The notes below the pieces were generated by a model. The model was given only the letters and a program-made list of their open reading frames with translations, was not told the origin of the DNA and searched no databases. A stretch of 64,000 nucleotides of DNA from Pelobates cultripes. Taxonomy: Eukaryota; Chordata; Amphibia; Anura; Pelobatidae. Positions 36,236 to 48,104 of this stretch are shown here, in pieces. A program made the translations under genes and the position numbers. The DNA lies in assembly GCA_933207985.1 (NCBI GenBank), contig OW240912.1, positions 74,413,834 through 74,477,833 on the forward strand, written 5' to 3'. Numbering within the stretch: the stretch's first letter is position 1; every line of letters begins with the position of its first letter.

Positions 36236-37216
36236 CTCTCTAATCAAGCCAGTAGTAAAAAGAAAGTCTCAACAATCTCATGTAGCAATGGCCATTTCTG
36301 ACACTTGAACGGTTACATGTTCTGCTTGTCCATCTTGTCTTGTATAAAAAAAAGCAGGATGTATGGCAGTAGGTTCTCCAGATGCAATATGACTTCAAAC
36401 CCCATGAGCCTTATTTTAATATATTTAAACATCAGTTAGAAGGAACTGCAACATTGTATGTAATGGAGGTGGAAATTACATTGGCCATCACATGGTATAT
36501 TAATACATAACGTTGACAGAGCACAGCTTGACGCTACTGTTAGAACTGACCTCACTCATCTGGATCTGCGTGCCCTCTCTTTATCTGCCTGTCACTTCCT
36601 CTTCTTGTGCTAGAGCTAATATGAGATTGTCTACTGAGAAAGGACAGCAACCCCTCTTAGCAATAAACCTGCCTGAAAGGAAATTGTGCTTGTCACACAC
36701 AGACATACAACTAATGGAGCTTGACACATGTGTTCTCTCTGCAAATTCACATCCCAGAGGCTGTAAGGCTGCTTTCTGTCTTTATCTGAAGTTTGATTAT
36801 TTTAAGATTTTGGCAACGTAAATACATAATGCGTACATAAATAGGAGCAGCTTTTTTGTAGTCACGGTGGCCTATGGATGTTTCAAGTAATTGCTGAAAC
36901 CATCCGACATGCTATTGTGAGCCACTCTGACATTTAATTAGGGATGCATCTTGTTTCTTTAACGTTCTTTTCCCGGTAGAAGCTCTTGTTGCCTTGACTG
37001 GAGAGGCCCTGAGCTGTAGGAATCTGATGGAAATCAATACTAATTTAGCAGTCAGGTAGCTTGTATCTCCAGCTGCGGAATGCAGTTGTACTAGGCCTGC
37101 AATGCAACCATGACCACCCAACAGCAAAGTGCAGGTTTTATTATGGGTTTCAACAGCCAGATGAACTGGCTGTTGAATGCCCTTTACACTGTTAAATTGG
37201 CTAATGGAAATGTTAA
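36236..37216. other. Unassigned DNA
   Basis: A 102-codon open frame at 36513-36821 shows no domain. Nothing else is recognised. Confidence 0.5.
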
Positions 37217-37220
37217 TTAA

Positions 37221-37631
37221 AGGGACACTATAATCACCAAAACAACTTTAGCTTAATTAAGCAGTCCCTGCATGTGATTTGCACAGCCTTCCTAAACACT
37301 TCCTGTAAAGAGTCATCTAATGTTTACACTTCCTTTTTTGCAAATTCTGTTTAATTTAGAATTTCCTATCTCCTGCCCTGTTAATGGCTTGCTAAACCCT
37401 CCAGCAGCCTCCTGTATGTAATTAAAGTTCAATTTACAGTTCAGCAGAAAAAAACTATTAAAAAAACATTACATTTGATTGAAAATGAAGCCATTTTATT
37501 TCCATGCAAGCTGTGAGTCACAGCTAGGGGAGGTGTGGCCAGGGTTGCATTGCAGAGAGTTGAACAGTGAAACTTCAGGGGCCAAAACTGCTTCATTAAG
37601 CTAAAGTTGTTTTGTTGACTATAGTGTTCCT
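37221..37631 (-). mobile_element. T2/Kolobok-type MITE (long-TIR subfamily)
   Basis: Exact TTAA flanks lie at 37217-37220 and 37632-37635. The ends are AGGGACACTATAATCACC and, from the right, AGGAACACTATAGTCAAC, both followed by AAAACAACTTTAGCTTAAT. The interior (for example CCAGCAGCCTCCTGTATGTA) is the reverse complement of the copy at 6825-7340. It is 411 bp and non-coding. Confidence 0.88.
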
Positions 37632-37729
37632 TTAATTTTGTTATTCTCGGTTTATACATATTACCACGATAATGTATCTCCAGTTTCCCCTGTATTTGCA
37701 GAGGTTGTATCTGTATACCTTGTTTTATA

Positions 37730-38179
37730 CAGGGTGGGGCAAAATTCAGAGTAGGGTTTTTATTAATGAATTAATTTCTGTTATATTACATACAATGATT
37801 TCTTAATGTATGGAGATTTATTTGACTATATATGGAAGATTACATCTTTTAAATGAGCCCCATCTGCCGCTCAGCTCTAGTGCTTGAATTTCTGCACAGA
37901 TGCTCTTTGATCTGCTCAAGTATACGCGGTTCATTCACATACACTCGCTTCTTCAGATATCCCCGCAGGAAGTGTCAGGAGCTGAAAGATCGGGCGAACG
38001 TGGCGACCAATCAATCTGGGAATTTCTCAAAAATATAACATTTGTTGTTCCTTCATGAAATTTTCCATGATGCATTTCCCAAGATTCTGTTATCATATTT
38101 ACCTGCAACATAAAAATTGTACTACTTACAAATAAATGATTTATCTGTCAAAACCTACTCTGAATATTGGACCACTCGA
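37730..38179 (-). mobile_element. Tc1/mariner deletion derivative
   Basis: The left end, after TA, is CAGGGTGGGGCAAAATTCAG. The right end reads inward TCGAGTGGTCCAATATTCAG then AGTAGG. Between them, the minus strand retains a scrap of transposase C-terminal region around the WxPRSPDLSxPD motif (about 37960-38010), broken by stops. The remainder of the transposase is absent, so this is an internally deleted copy. Confidence 0.65.
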
Positions 38180-39044
38180 TATAAAGCAAGAACAGTTACA
38201 GGAGCTATAAAGTTAATGAAAACACCATTGTCGGTGGGGGTAGACTGACTCAGAATATAGTTCGGAGGGTGGTCTTGAAAACCCAGATTCTAATTTTGAC
38301 ACTCTTACATTGTTAGTTCCAAGTCTCTAAATAAATAACACAAAAAACAAATACAAAGTAACAGTCAGAAGACTCTAAGAAAAAAAAATGCACCAAAAAA
38401 TGAAAAAAAAAATGGGAATAGAGCAACAAAATCACCTAATGCATTTAATGATTTACAACTAAGTGCCTTGGGGCATGAAACGCGTTAAGTGATGTATTCC
38501 AGTGAACTTTTACATGCAACACGTTTTTAGAGCATTTATTAATTTATTTCCTTGGAGTCATCTGATTGCACTATATTTTTGTTCTTGCTTGGCGGTGGCT
38601 TGTGTGAGCCCACTGTAGGTGGTTGCATGGCCCTGGGAACATTAACTGAAAATAAGAAAAAAGGAAATTAGAAGCGGTCATGGCCACTCTTGGATACTGT
38701 ATGCCCATACGTTTTTTAGTTTGTTTTTCTACAAATAAGTAACACCTCCAATTACATTATGTATGTCAGTGCCATTTTCTTACACCATATTTGGAGTTAA
38801 TTATACAAAACAGTGGAAAGTTATTAATGTGGGTGCAGAGTTTCTGTGCAGTGGGTGCAGGTTTAATGATGCAAGTTTGGGGTTAATGCTGTGGGCGGGG
38901 AGGTGTTAAGTCATGTATGTGGAATGGTTGGTATAATTTACCCTAGAAAGGGACAGATATATAAGGTGCCTGCAGGCACAGAACTATATAGTGCCTCTTG
39001 CTCTCCCTCCCCCAAAAAGACAGACAAAGTGAAATTAATTAATT
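38180..39044. other. Unassigned DNA
   Basis: GGGGCATGAAACGCGTTAAG at 38470-38489 is a motif I have seen dispersed in amphibian repeats, but I cannot assign a family. There is no gene. Confidence 0.5.
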
Positions 39045-39656
39045 GGACATTGCAAGCATAAATAAAATGGAGGTGGGACCTTCATGGATTGGATTTATTG
39101 TTTCTGCACATCCTACAGACACTCAATCGTATTGAGATCTGAGGAATTTGGAGATCAAGGCAACACCTTAAACTCTTTATTACGTTCCTCAAAGCATTCC
39201 TAAACAGTTTTTGCAGTGTGGCAGGGTACATTATCCTGTTGAAAGAGGTCATTGCCATCAGGGAACACCATTGTCATGAAGGAGTGTACATGTTGTGCAA
39301 CAATCTCTAGTTGGTACATGTCAAAGTAACATCCACATGAATGCCAGGCCCCAATGTTTCCAAGCAGAAGATTGCTCAGAGCTTAACAATGTCTCCGCCG
39401 CACTGCGTTCTTCCCATAATGCATCCTTCTGTGATTTCTCCCCCATGTAAACAACGAAAACTCATCCGGCTATCCACTTTATCTAAAAGAAAATGTGATT
39501 CATCAGACCAGGCAGCCTTCTTCCATTCCTCAATGGTCCAGTTCTGATGCTCACATCCCCGTTTAATGCGTTTCCAGTGGTGGACAGGGGTCATCATGGA
39601 CACTCACTTTTTCATATTCACTTCAGTGGTTTTATGGTTGTGGCTGATCAGTGTAT
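39045..39656 (-). pseudogene. Tc1-type transposase relic, DD36E spacing
   Basis: On the minus strand, 39603 downward reads EEWKKAAWSDESHFLLDKVD, with the first catalytic aspartate in WSDES. After a frame change it continues HNMYTPFMTMVFPDGNDLFQ, then QDNVPCHTAKTV (second aspartate) and SPNSSDLNTIECL (glutamate). There are 36 residues between the second D and the E. At least two stops and a frameshift are present. The N-terminal DNA-binding region is gone: the transposase breaks off just before a terminal repeat (TTCAGTGGTTTTATGG then TTGTGGCTGATCAGTGTA, 39622-39655). The left terminal repeat is missing. DD36E spacing fits the family named Incomer (IC). Confidence 0.75.
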
Positions 39657-39947
39657 GACTTGGACAGGGATTACCAACCCTCCATTATCCCGGCATGGCA
39701 AGGAAACTTTTGTTGGTAAGCCTCACCAAGCCACTACTCATGACACTCAGATCTTGACTTCCTCGGCAGAAGCAGACGTCCTTCTGAATTCAACAGGTGG
39801 TCAGATGTTTGATTGTAGTAAACTCTGTCATCCTGTCATTCCCATTCAGGAGACTTGACTTGCTCAGCTTGCAAACAGCTGAAAGTCTGTACATTTTGTT
39901 AATAAACCTGATTTTCAATGGGAGTTGAATAATTTTGATTACAACTG
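39657..39947. mobile_element. Second Tc1/mariner element, one end
   Basis: Read inward from the right, the terminus is CAGTTGTAATCAAAATTATT then CAACTCCCATTGAAAATCAG, flanked by TA. This is a Tc1/mariner-type end different from the neighbouring relic. The opposite end is not found, and the sequence to about 39700 may be its interior. Confidence 0.5.
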
Positions 39948-39949
39948 TA

Positions 39950-40533
39950 TATTCCTACAGAAACCTCTAGACAAAGAGATTCACAGATGCAACCAAGCCT
40001 CCTGAATGGGAATGACAGGATGGCAGAGTGTCCACGCCCCACATTGCCAGACAAAGTGAGCCAAACCCCTGAATTTTACATCATAGTGGCAGAATATCAC
40101 ATAAGGGTATTGAATGGGGTCTTCGTGTGGCACAAGACAAGTTGCTATAAGTCACTGGACTGCTGTATGACCTGCTGAATGATGCCCGGGCTTGGGGTGT
40201 TTTGCTGGATGCTGTCAGCATTTGAGAATAGGCACAATGCTGTGTATGTCTGCTGGGCAATGCCAAGGTGGCATAAGCTACTGAATGGCAGAAGACTGTG
40301 TTCATCCAGATAGACATAAAGCTAGGGCATCTGGGGTTCAAGGAACTCGGCCTTATGACACAAGGCATGCTGTTTGGCAAACCATTTATTAAATAGCTTG
40401 ACACGCAATCAACCACTTTTCCTCATTAAACAAAGTACAATACTCTGAGGAAAGTTTTCCAGGCCACTTCATCTAGGAATGTTTTTAATAGGGCTGGTGG
40501 GAAACTAGCAAATTCTGGCCTTTAGGCCCATGG
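39950..40533. other. Unassigned DNA with an inverted 31-mer
   Basis: The segment at 39998-40028 is the inverted copy of 39823-39853 (CTCTGTCATCCTGTCATTCC onward) with about two differences. A 111-codon minus-strand frame (40081-40416) has no recognised domain. Confidence 0.45.
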
Positions 40534-41262
40534 ATGTACCAGCCTGCATCCTTTTACCTGGAATTAACCACCAAACCGCCATTCACCCCATATCGTGGAT
40601 CTGACCGTGGACATGGTTTTGAACCCGTGGCAGAGCAAACAGTTGTCAGTTCCTGCACTTCTTGTGGAAGGATTGCCCATTGGTGCTTCACCAAATTGTT
40701 GAAACTGGTTATGGCTCACATTCAGGAACAAACGATCCAGTGTATCTTCTTTTCTCAACCACAGAATCAGACTCATTATGTGGTTTAGTTCCTGGAGTAT
40801 CTTGGATTTGTAGTGAATCAGGAAAAGTCCACTTTAAAATCGGAGAAACAAGTCCAGTTCTTGGGCGTCGAGATCTATTCCAGAACATGCAACTTAAGAT
40901 TACCAATATCAAAAATTATTAGAATTAAGAAGGAAGTTCGCAGGGCCCTTCAGAGGGAGTCTCTATCGTTTCAACTACTTGCCTGTAAGGCTTCTCTCTT
41001 TCTCCATTCAGGCCATACTCATACTACATTAGAGAGCTATGCAATGCTTGAAGGGTATCTCAGGCTGTCCGATTCCTACAACTAGATCGTCCTCTGACAG
41101 GCGACATGCATATCAAATTGCGTTGGTGGTTGATGCACATGCATGCTTGGAATGGATGTGGGATTTTTGGACCGACCCCAGATTTCATCCTGGAATCAGA
41201 TGCCAGTCTTCTGGGCTGAGGCACTACATGCGAGAGTAGCCTAACTGGAAGCATAGCTGACT
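40534..41262 (+). pseudogene. DIRS-type reverse transcriptase/RNase H relic
   Basis: The sequence reads, with frame changes, as the RT to RNase H region of a DIRS (tyrosine-recombinase) retrotransposon. FTKLLKLVMAHIQEQ is near 40690, IFF near 40743 in the palm, and YLGFVVNQEKSTLKSEKQVQ from about 40800 leads into FLGVEIYS...LRLPISKIIRIKKEVRRAL. Later, PLTGDMHIKLRWWLMHMHAW is followed by TPDFILESDASLLG (about 41177-41218), where the next tryptophan codon has become TGA. No recombinase, gag or terminal repeats are seen. It is a heavily decayed isolated fragment. Confidence 0.75.
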
Positions 41263-42363
41263 TTTGATCTTAAAGGGTCACTCCAAACACCTCAAGAACT
41301 TAAACTTGCTAAAATGTGAAGAGTGTTTCCTTTTTTCTTCTTTTTACAAAAACTGCAGCTTTCAATAGAAATTGCCACTTTTATAAATTAACCGTATCAA
41401 CCTTTGCAAAGGATTTAGACATGATATTTGCAAATTTTGCTATCTTTAGATATAACCCCAAAGAAAAAAAATGAAAAAATTATAGGAACACTCTATAGTC
41501 ATTAATACAAACGTGTATTCCTGACCATATAGGATTAAAAACACCTTTTAGAATACTGGCCCCTTTGCCACCCTTAAATAGTGTGAAATCTTACCTTTAT
41601 TCCAGCACTGCACAGATCCGTCGGCTCTGGCTTCGCCCCCACCCCAGCATAGTTAATCTACATCAAACTTTCTCGTTCTTAATTGTGTTTGCCCTTTTCA
41701 TGAAGATTGCGACACAAAAGTTTTGTGTTATATCATTTCTTTCTGCTAATAAAGGTGAATTAAATAGGTAAACAGTAGTCAATTAACCATTCTGCATCTT
41801 ATTACAGTGGTTCAGTGTGCAGGAATACTTTACTCATTTAGTGACTAAGAGTGTGACTCTGTGACTAAGAGTGTTCTGTTAAAGCTTAAACATCGTTGAC
41901 ACACTTACATAGAGGACTACTAATCCCATATCTACAAGGTTCATACATATAGCAGCAAGTGAAAGCAGAGCTAAATATTGAAAGGATATTTTTAACCTGA
42001 CATTTTCATTGTGAGTATATAACTCCAATAAGTTGTCACTGAGACAGAATCCAGATTTTGAAATGTTAAACAATAAAATTACCAATTTCGGTAATACAGC
42101 TAAGGTTACCAGATAATAGAGTGTTTCATCTGAAGTCTCTGTAACTTCCTCGCCAATTCTTTAAATGTCACACATGATAAATGTAATAAATTTGCAGTCT
42201 GTGAAATATATTTGCAAATCATATTTCACATAGGAATACTGGCTATGGATCAAAAGTTTGATTTTAGCAACAGTTAATCTTGTCCACAACGAATGTCATT
42301 GGGACATATTTCACACATTTAAAAAATATAAAGGTGTATTTTACATGGTACACTATATTTATA
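41263..42363. other. Mostly unassigned, with MITE end-like pieces
   Basis: TTAAAGGGTCACTCC at 41271-41285 and AGGAACACTCTATAGTCATT at 41484-41503 (followed by a decayed CAAACGTGTATTCCTGACC) resemble T2 MITE left ends, but partner ends were not found. There is no gene. Confidence 0.45.
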
Positions 42364-42367
42364 TTAA

Positions 42368-42462
42368 AGGGTTACTCAAAGCACCATGACCGCGTCAGTG
42401 ATTTGAAGAGGTCATGGTGCCTGGAGTCTGTATGTGCAGCTTTTTGCTAAGAAACACTGCGC
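42368..42462. mobile_element. T2/Kolobok-type MITE left end, truncated
   Basis: TTAA at 42364-42367 is followed by AGGGTTACTCAAA. A perfect 11-bp stem, GCACCATGACC (42381-42391) with GGTCATGGTGC (42410-42420), makes a terminal hairpin. It is cut by an L2-tail fragment. Confidence 0.68.
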
Positions 42463-42640
42463 AATTATAATTATTTATATAGTGTCAATATATTCTGCAA
42501 CGTTATACAATAGGTAAGCAAGACGAACGCTAAACTCTAAACACTGGAATCTAACAAAACATAATTGACATACTAGAAGTGAAGAGGGTCCTACCCAGTT
42601 TACAATCTAAAAAAGTTTACAATCTAAAAAAATTGTACGT
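42463..42640 (-). mobile_element. L2-type 3' end fragment
   Basis: ATTATAATTATTTATATAGT then GTCAATATATTCTGCAACG and CCCAGTTTACAATCTAAAAA form a reversed L2-type tail. The last motif is duplicated in tandem (TTTACAATCTAAAAAA, twice). Confidence 0.6.
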
Positions 42641-43564
42641 ACAGGGATTAACCCCTCTGCCGACGAAGGTGGAATTACCCCAGCACTATTGGGACATCAT
42701 TAGCCAGCCTTTAACACAATTCCAGGCGACTAATGTGAGTTCTGTGCAAAATTGTGATCCGATGCCAGCACTCACAGCACCAGCATAGACAACAAAAAAT
42801 CCATATTCCACTTTAAACATATATGACCATAGTATGAATTACATTTCCAGTAGTCAAATGTAGATTTCTAAGTCTACAATAGCCCTGAATGTTTCTGCTA
42901 ATAGCATTTTTCAAGGAAGGTTCCATACAACTAATGGGGACCCACACCCACTAAAATAGCACAAGGACTCAAGTTTGGGTCAGTATTGAGAGTGAAGTCC
43001 AATCGAATTGAAAGTGACTGGATTTCACAGCCAAACATAATCCTCCTATTGTTCTCAAGAGAAGAACTGTGCATATCCCACATATAGCTGCAATTTCCCC
43101 ACGTTGTTGGAGCTATAACAAATTGGATGAGGTGACAAGAACATTGAGCTGCCTGCTCAATAAACTATATAAGGAACATGGGTGGATACCGTGTAGGGAG
43201 TATTCTTTTAATTAGAAGCAACACTTATTTTAAAAGGTAACGCGGAAGATCTTTTTTACTTTTGCCGTTGACAGATCTCCATTGGCACGTGGGTTCTATG
43301 GGTGTCTGAGTGCTACTTAACACACTGCAGGATTTTAAAACACTGGGAAAACTGGTTATGCTACTCGACGCAAGCTGGATGAAATCAATTTTTTCTCTTA
43401 AATATTCTTTCTTAAATTTTAATATAGATAATTCTATGTCTTAGAAAGCAGTTTGCCAAACACAGAATCATGTGTTGTGACATTTGAACTAATTGCACTA
43501 TATATAGACAAATTTAAAAATAATATCAAAGTTTTAGATTTTTTTTTTTACCAACAAAAGTATA
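42641..43564. other. Unassigned DNA
   Basis: No gene or recognised element. Confidence 0.5.
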
Positions 43565-43568
43565 TTAA

Positions 43569-44123
43569 AGGGACACTATAGTCACCAGAACAACTACAGC
43601 TTATTGAAGTTGTTCTGGTGAGTAGAATCATTACCTTCAGGCTTTTTGCAGAGAAAATGCAGTGTTTACATTACAGCCTAGTGATAACTTCACTGGCCCC
43701 TCCTCAGATGGCTGTTAGAGATCCTTCCTGGGTCATGGCTGCCTAAAATGCATCCAAACATTCAGTGTCTCCTCCCTCTGCATGCAGACACTGAACTTTC
43801 CTCATATAGATTCATTGATGAGGAGATGCTGATTGGCCAGGGCTCTGTTTGAATCATGCTGGCCCCTGATCTGCCTCTTTGTCAGTCTCAGCCAATCCTA
43901 TGGGGAAGCATTGGGATTTGATCAGGCTACCACTTCTGATGATGTCAGCAGACAGCTTGTTTTTCTGATGCAAACAGCATGCAGAGTTACAGTTACAGGC
44001 TTAAATACAAGTAAGATTTTACTATTTTTAGGGAGGCATGAGGGGGACAGGGTGGCTACATGGTGGTTTTAATTCTATAGGGTCAGGAATACATACTTGT
44101 GTTCATGACCCTATAGTGCTCCT
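43569..44123 (+). mobile_element. T2/Kolobok-type MITE with hairpin ends
   Basis: Exact TTAA flanks lie at 43565-43568 and 44124-44127. The ends are AGGGACACTATAG and, from the right, AGGAGCACTATAGGG. Just inside the left end is a perfect 13-bp stem, CACCAGAACAACT (43583-43595) with AGTTGTTCTGGTG (43608-43620). Inside the right end is an 11-bp stem, CTATAGGGTCA (44075-44085) with TGACCCTATAG (44106-44116). The two hairpins differ from each other. A related copy in the opposite orientation is at 62537-63156. It is 555 bp and non-coding. Confidence 0.88.
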
Positions 44124-44249
44124 TTAAGTTTGTCACAAGTTACCAAATATGCCCAGAGGTCTAGATGTTATAATTCTAAGGAATTACCAGCTAGACCTAT
44201 CACGGGTCCCATTTCTAAAAATAACATGTATACAGCAGTATTTTTTTAA

Positions 44250-44581
44250 AGGGAAATTGTAAATATGACAACAATTTCAGCTTAGTGAAGCAGTATTGCT
44301 ATATATCTTATACTTCCTATAGTCTCACTGCTCAATCCTCTGCCGTTCACAGTTTTAACAGTTTTAGCATAGTTTGACACCGATCTGGGTCATGTTAGAG
44401 AAGCCAAAACTCCCTTTTTCCAAGACAGCAAATCATTCATTGGCTAAGAGCACTCAGCTTCTTCTGCTCGAGAATACGAGAAGCAGTAGAGATATCTGGT
44501 GGTCCCAAGTGTGGCATTGAGTTAATAAGATTCAATATTGCTACAAAAAAACTTTACTAATTATGTATCTACAAAAATTCT
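44250..44581. mobile_element. Possible T2-type MITE
   Basis: TTAA at 44246-44249 is followed by AGGGAAATTGTAAATATG and CAATTTCAGCTTAGTGAAGC, resembling the long-TIR subfamily. The right end AAAATTCT before TTAA (44582-44585) is weak. Confidence 0.4.
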
Positions 44582-44585
44582 TTAA

Positions 44586-44887
44586 AGGTGAGTTCTGTAG
44601 ATAATCACTTAAATCAATTAAATTTTTAACCCCTTAAGGACACGTCATGATTCCCTTTTATTCCATACGTTTGGTCCTTAAGGGGTTAAATCAAGACCTA
44701 AGCATCAAACCTAGCCATTGTTCCTAAAGGTCAATTTATGAAACCTGCACTTTAAAAAATGTACACAATGATGCTGCTTACGGTGGAGTTACAAGCAGAC
44801 TTTCATTGTAAAACGTTCCACTTTCAGACTCCAGGCACCATGACCACTTCAAATCACTGAAGTGGTCATGGTGCTGGGAGTAGCCCT
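44586..44887. mobile_element. T2-type MITE, right end clear
   Basis: The right terminus TAGCCCT is followed by TTAA (44888-44891). Inside it is a 23-bp imperfect stem, CTCCAGGCACCATGACCACT (44829 on) with AGTGGTCATGGTGCTGGGAG (to 44880). The left end AGGTGAGTTCTG after TTAA (44582-44585) is tentative. A palindromic MITE is nested at 44630-44685. Confidence 0.5.
44630..44685. mobile_element. TTAA-flanked palindromic MITE
   Basis: This is a 56-bp element flanked by TTAA (44626-44629 and 44686-44689). The ends are CCCCTTAAGGAC and GTCCTTAAGGGG. The centre carries TCATGATTCCCTTTTATTCC. The CCC start with a TTAA duplication recalls piggyBac termini. A 72-bp copy is at 57504-57575 and a half copy at 26874. 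Confidence 0.85.
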
Positions 44888-44891
44888 TTAA

Positions 44892-46199
44892 CATTGATGA
44901 GTTTATTTGCTGAAGCGGGAAGTGTAGAGAATTGACAGGGAAATTGCATATACCAGGTCAAAATCTCTGAACTGAAACAATTCTCCAAACTCTTATATTT
45001 ATTAGACTATTTAAGCCTACATTTGCAAACCGTTTGCCAGTTGTAAACTATTCTATTTTTAAATAAAGAGAATTATTTACAGGTATTTTGTTTAGTTTTT
45101 TGTGTGTTTTTTGTTTTGTAGTCAAATATTTAGTTCCTTTTTTTTTTTGCAACCCGCGTTGAAACCTGTCAGTAACTGAATTCATCATCTACAATAAATG
45201 GTACTGGAATGAAAATAAAAATAAATGAGTCAATAAAAGAATGCTAAAGGGAATAACATATTCTCTATAATGAGCAGAAGGAGGTGGAATGGCAGTTTAA
45301 ATGTCTCCTGGGAAGAAGGCTTTTAGAAGACTCTACTCTCTGAGGAGTTACTTAGACAAAACATTAAGAGGAAGAGTTCTCTCTTAGGGCTTGTGCTTCT
45401 CTGTATCCAATTGATATAAGTATGTTGGTTACTTATTCCCGATGTTTGACTCTCTGTAGTTTCCAAAACATTAGAGCATTGTTTATCAGGCATTTCACAA
45501 GTGTTGTTATTACTGTATTTTTTGTGTATTTTGTCATTGAGGGTATGGGAATCCGGATCTTGTGTTTGATTGACTTCCTATAAAAATGGATCATTAATAA
45601 CCACACGTTTGTAATTGACTTTCAGATGGTCGTAAAATGTCATGATATCTTTCTCAGATGTTTTATGTTTTTCTCGTAACGTTGGTATAGTGGTGGAAAA
45701 CCATAAAAAACATCCATGTAGACATGTTGTTTTTAAGTATCTTAATGCAACTAGAAATGTTAGGTTTTATCCGATCATTCCACAGAAAACACGACACTCA
45801 AAGTGCATTAAAACACATTCTCTGGGTTGTGGAGAAAGATCTTTCTCTACTAGTTGACAATAGACTTACTAGTTATGCATCAGCAACAAAGGTCGTCATT
45901 TTCCGATGTCATAAATATTTAGTACCTTGGGATAAAAATGTAATTGTAATTTTTCTTAACCTTTACTTATTATGTATAGTTTTGGGAACCTGGTTGGATG
46001 ATACTAGATCCTTAAGATTTTATTAAATTGGTTAATAAGTAGGTGTCTTTAAAAGTGATTTGTAAGATTTCTTTGCATAAAACATGATATACTGCTAGCA
46101 TATGCTGGTTAGAAATACCAATAAAAAATAATTAAATGAGGTAAATTAACAGAATAAAATATTGTTCAGGCAACTGTACATAACATTGAATTCTCTTGT
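44892..46199. other. Unassigned AT-rich DNA
   Basis: Two overlapping frames of 71-100 codons (45642-46026) have no family signature. No repeat is identified. Confidence 0.5.
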
Positions 46200-46505
46200 T
46201 ACTACCTGTTCATAGATATACCTGGGTGTCTATAATTTGTTGTGCTTTTACACTCTTGGTACAGTGAGCCTTTAGAATCCTTCGCGATAGTGTTTTGCAT
46301 CACAAATGCTCTCAGCCAATCAGTGACCCCCCTCCCCATTCCAACTGGGTTGAAAAAGCATACTTCTTTTCCGAATCGGATAGATCGGTGTTGGAGGCAA
46401 TTTCGAGAACGCTTTAATTCTTGAAGGTAAGAGTGGGACCTGGGGGGCCCTGGCACCATAACAGCTTCATTTATATTAAGTTGTTATGGTGCCTGAAGTG
46501 CCCCT
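46200..46505. mobile_element. T2-type MITE, right end clear
   Basis: GAAGTGCCCCT ends at TTAA (46506-46509). A perfect 12-bp stem, GGCACCATAACA (46452-46463) with TGTTATGGTGCC (46482-46493), lies inside. CTCTCAGCCAATCAGTGACC (46309-46328) is an interior motif shared with other copies. The left limit is approximate. Confidence 0.6.
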
Positions 46506-46509
46506 TTAA

Positions 46510-48104
46510 TTCATGAACCAAAAGGAGAAGCATCAATGAAGGTGGGCTATATGATTGAGCTTTCAATGTGAAAATGAAACCAAGCCAATGTATATACATG
46601 GAAGATAAGGGGTGCCTATTGGTGCAACCCGAGTATACATGGAGTCATGAAACATATGGGTAATACGGAAAACGTTTCAAAAGACACGCGTGTGTGTCAA
46701 CATCAGTGTTATAAACTAGAATTTCAGGAATGTTTTGGACTACAAGTCTGAAGAACAAACACACAAGATCAGTCTTTTAGAAACAATCTAGTTTTTTAGG
46801 CAAATACAATATGTGCAACAATCTGGAAACAGTTCTATTCTAAGAATGTGTAAAAATTGTAACAATTTCTCCACTTACAAAACTGCCTCATGGCAAACAT
46901 CAATTACCACTGGGATTGAGAAACACATTTCAATCTGTGAAAGATAGGAAAGTGTTTGTAATATTTTTTTTTTAACTTTCTTAATCAATTAGAGCCAAAT
47001 CAGACATGGAAATGATGCATGTGAACTCTAAACAGTTTGATACTACACAGAATAGAAGCATGGGTTTGGTAATGAGAGGCAGACAGTGGTCCTATGTGTC
47101 ATTTATGTTAGCGATGAATTTAAGTAATGCTTTTATCACTGTATGGATTACCAGAATTCTAGGTGAATCATTCTATCATGACCCGTTACAGTTAATCATC
47201 CTAAATATTTACAGCAGTAAGAGTTGGCAGAACTCCCAGATTACTTCTAAAGTATCTATAGGAAAAACTGAAAGAACTACGCATAATATAGGCTAGGGTC
47301 CTACATGTAAAACTCAAACCTGTAGCAGTACAATTGTTCCACAATCATCTTTGCATCCAAATCATTCTTGTTTATGACTTGGTAACATATCAAAGTAATT
47401 AACTGATCCTAAACCATACGGTAGAATTGTATTTATAAACAGTGATCTTAGCATATATGCGGTTTGAAATATGTTGTTACGCCCTGGAAATCAGGAATAT
47501 ACGCAGTAAGTGGTATATAAGGTCACATTACAGCTGTATTAAAAAGGTGGGGTATCTCCTACCAGATATTAATTGAATAACCAAATACAATATCAGTGTT
47601 AAGATACCATAACAATATCTAATCGGGAATTTCCAGTGAGCCGTGATGTTCTATGTTACAGTCTGAACAATATGACAACAATTCTCCCAAGGAAACTAAA
47701 CTCAATTCACCCCAACAGCTTCTCTTAGTTATTAACATCAAAAAACGGACTCTTAAAATAATCAACGGTCCTCACTTGACTGATGGATCACGGGAGAGAA
47801 TATCTTCTTCCCACTTGAATACGTGTCCTGCATTATGCAAACTCTTCATTGCTAGTCACCTGCCGGACTAGCGGCACTAAAACACATATTCCTACCTTCT
47901 TTTCCTTATGTTCCTTATATGGTCCCTGAAAATAAACTCTGAGCATCTTATTAACGAAGATACACTTTGTTGATGTTGTTTTGATATTGATGAGGCATTA
48001 TCACACCACAATTTCGGTTCCATTATTTTGGTATTACAGGTGAGGGTTAGTATAGTTATAGAGCAAATCATTACAGCATTAATGTTGGTGTCAGAGGCTA
48101 AAAT
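46510..48104. other. Unassigned AT-rich DNA
   Basis: No gene or recognised element. The longest open frame (47006-47296, 96 codons) has no domain. Confidence 0.5.

Noticed and set aside
38470..38489. Motif GGGGCATGAAACGCGTTAAG as a possible regulatory or SINE element
   Set aside because: I recognise it only vaguely as a dispersed motif. There is no internal promoter boxes pair or tail to support a SINE call.
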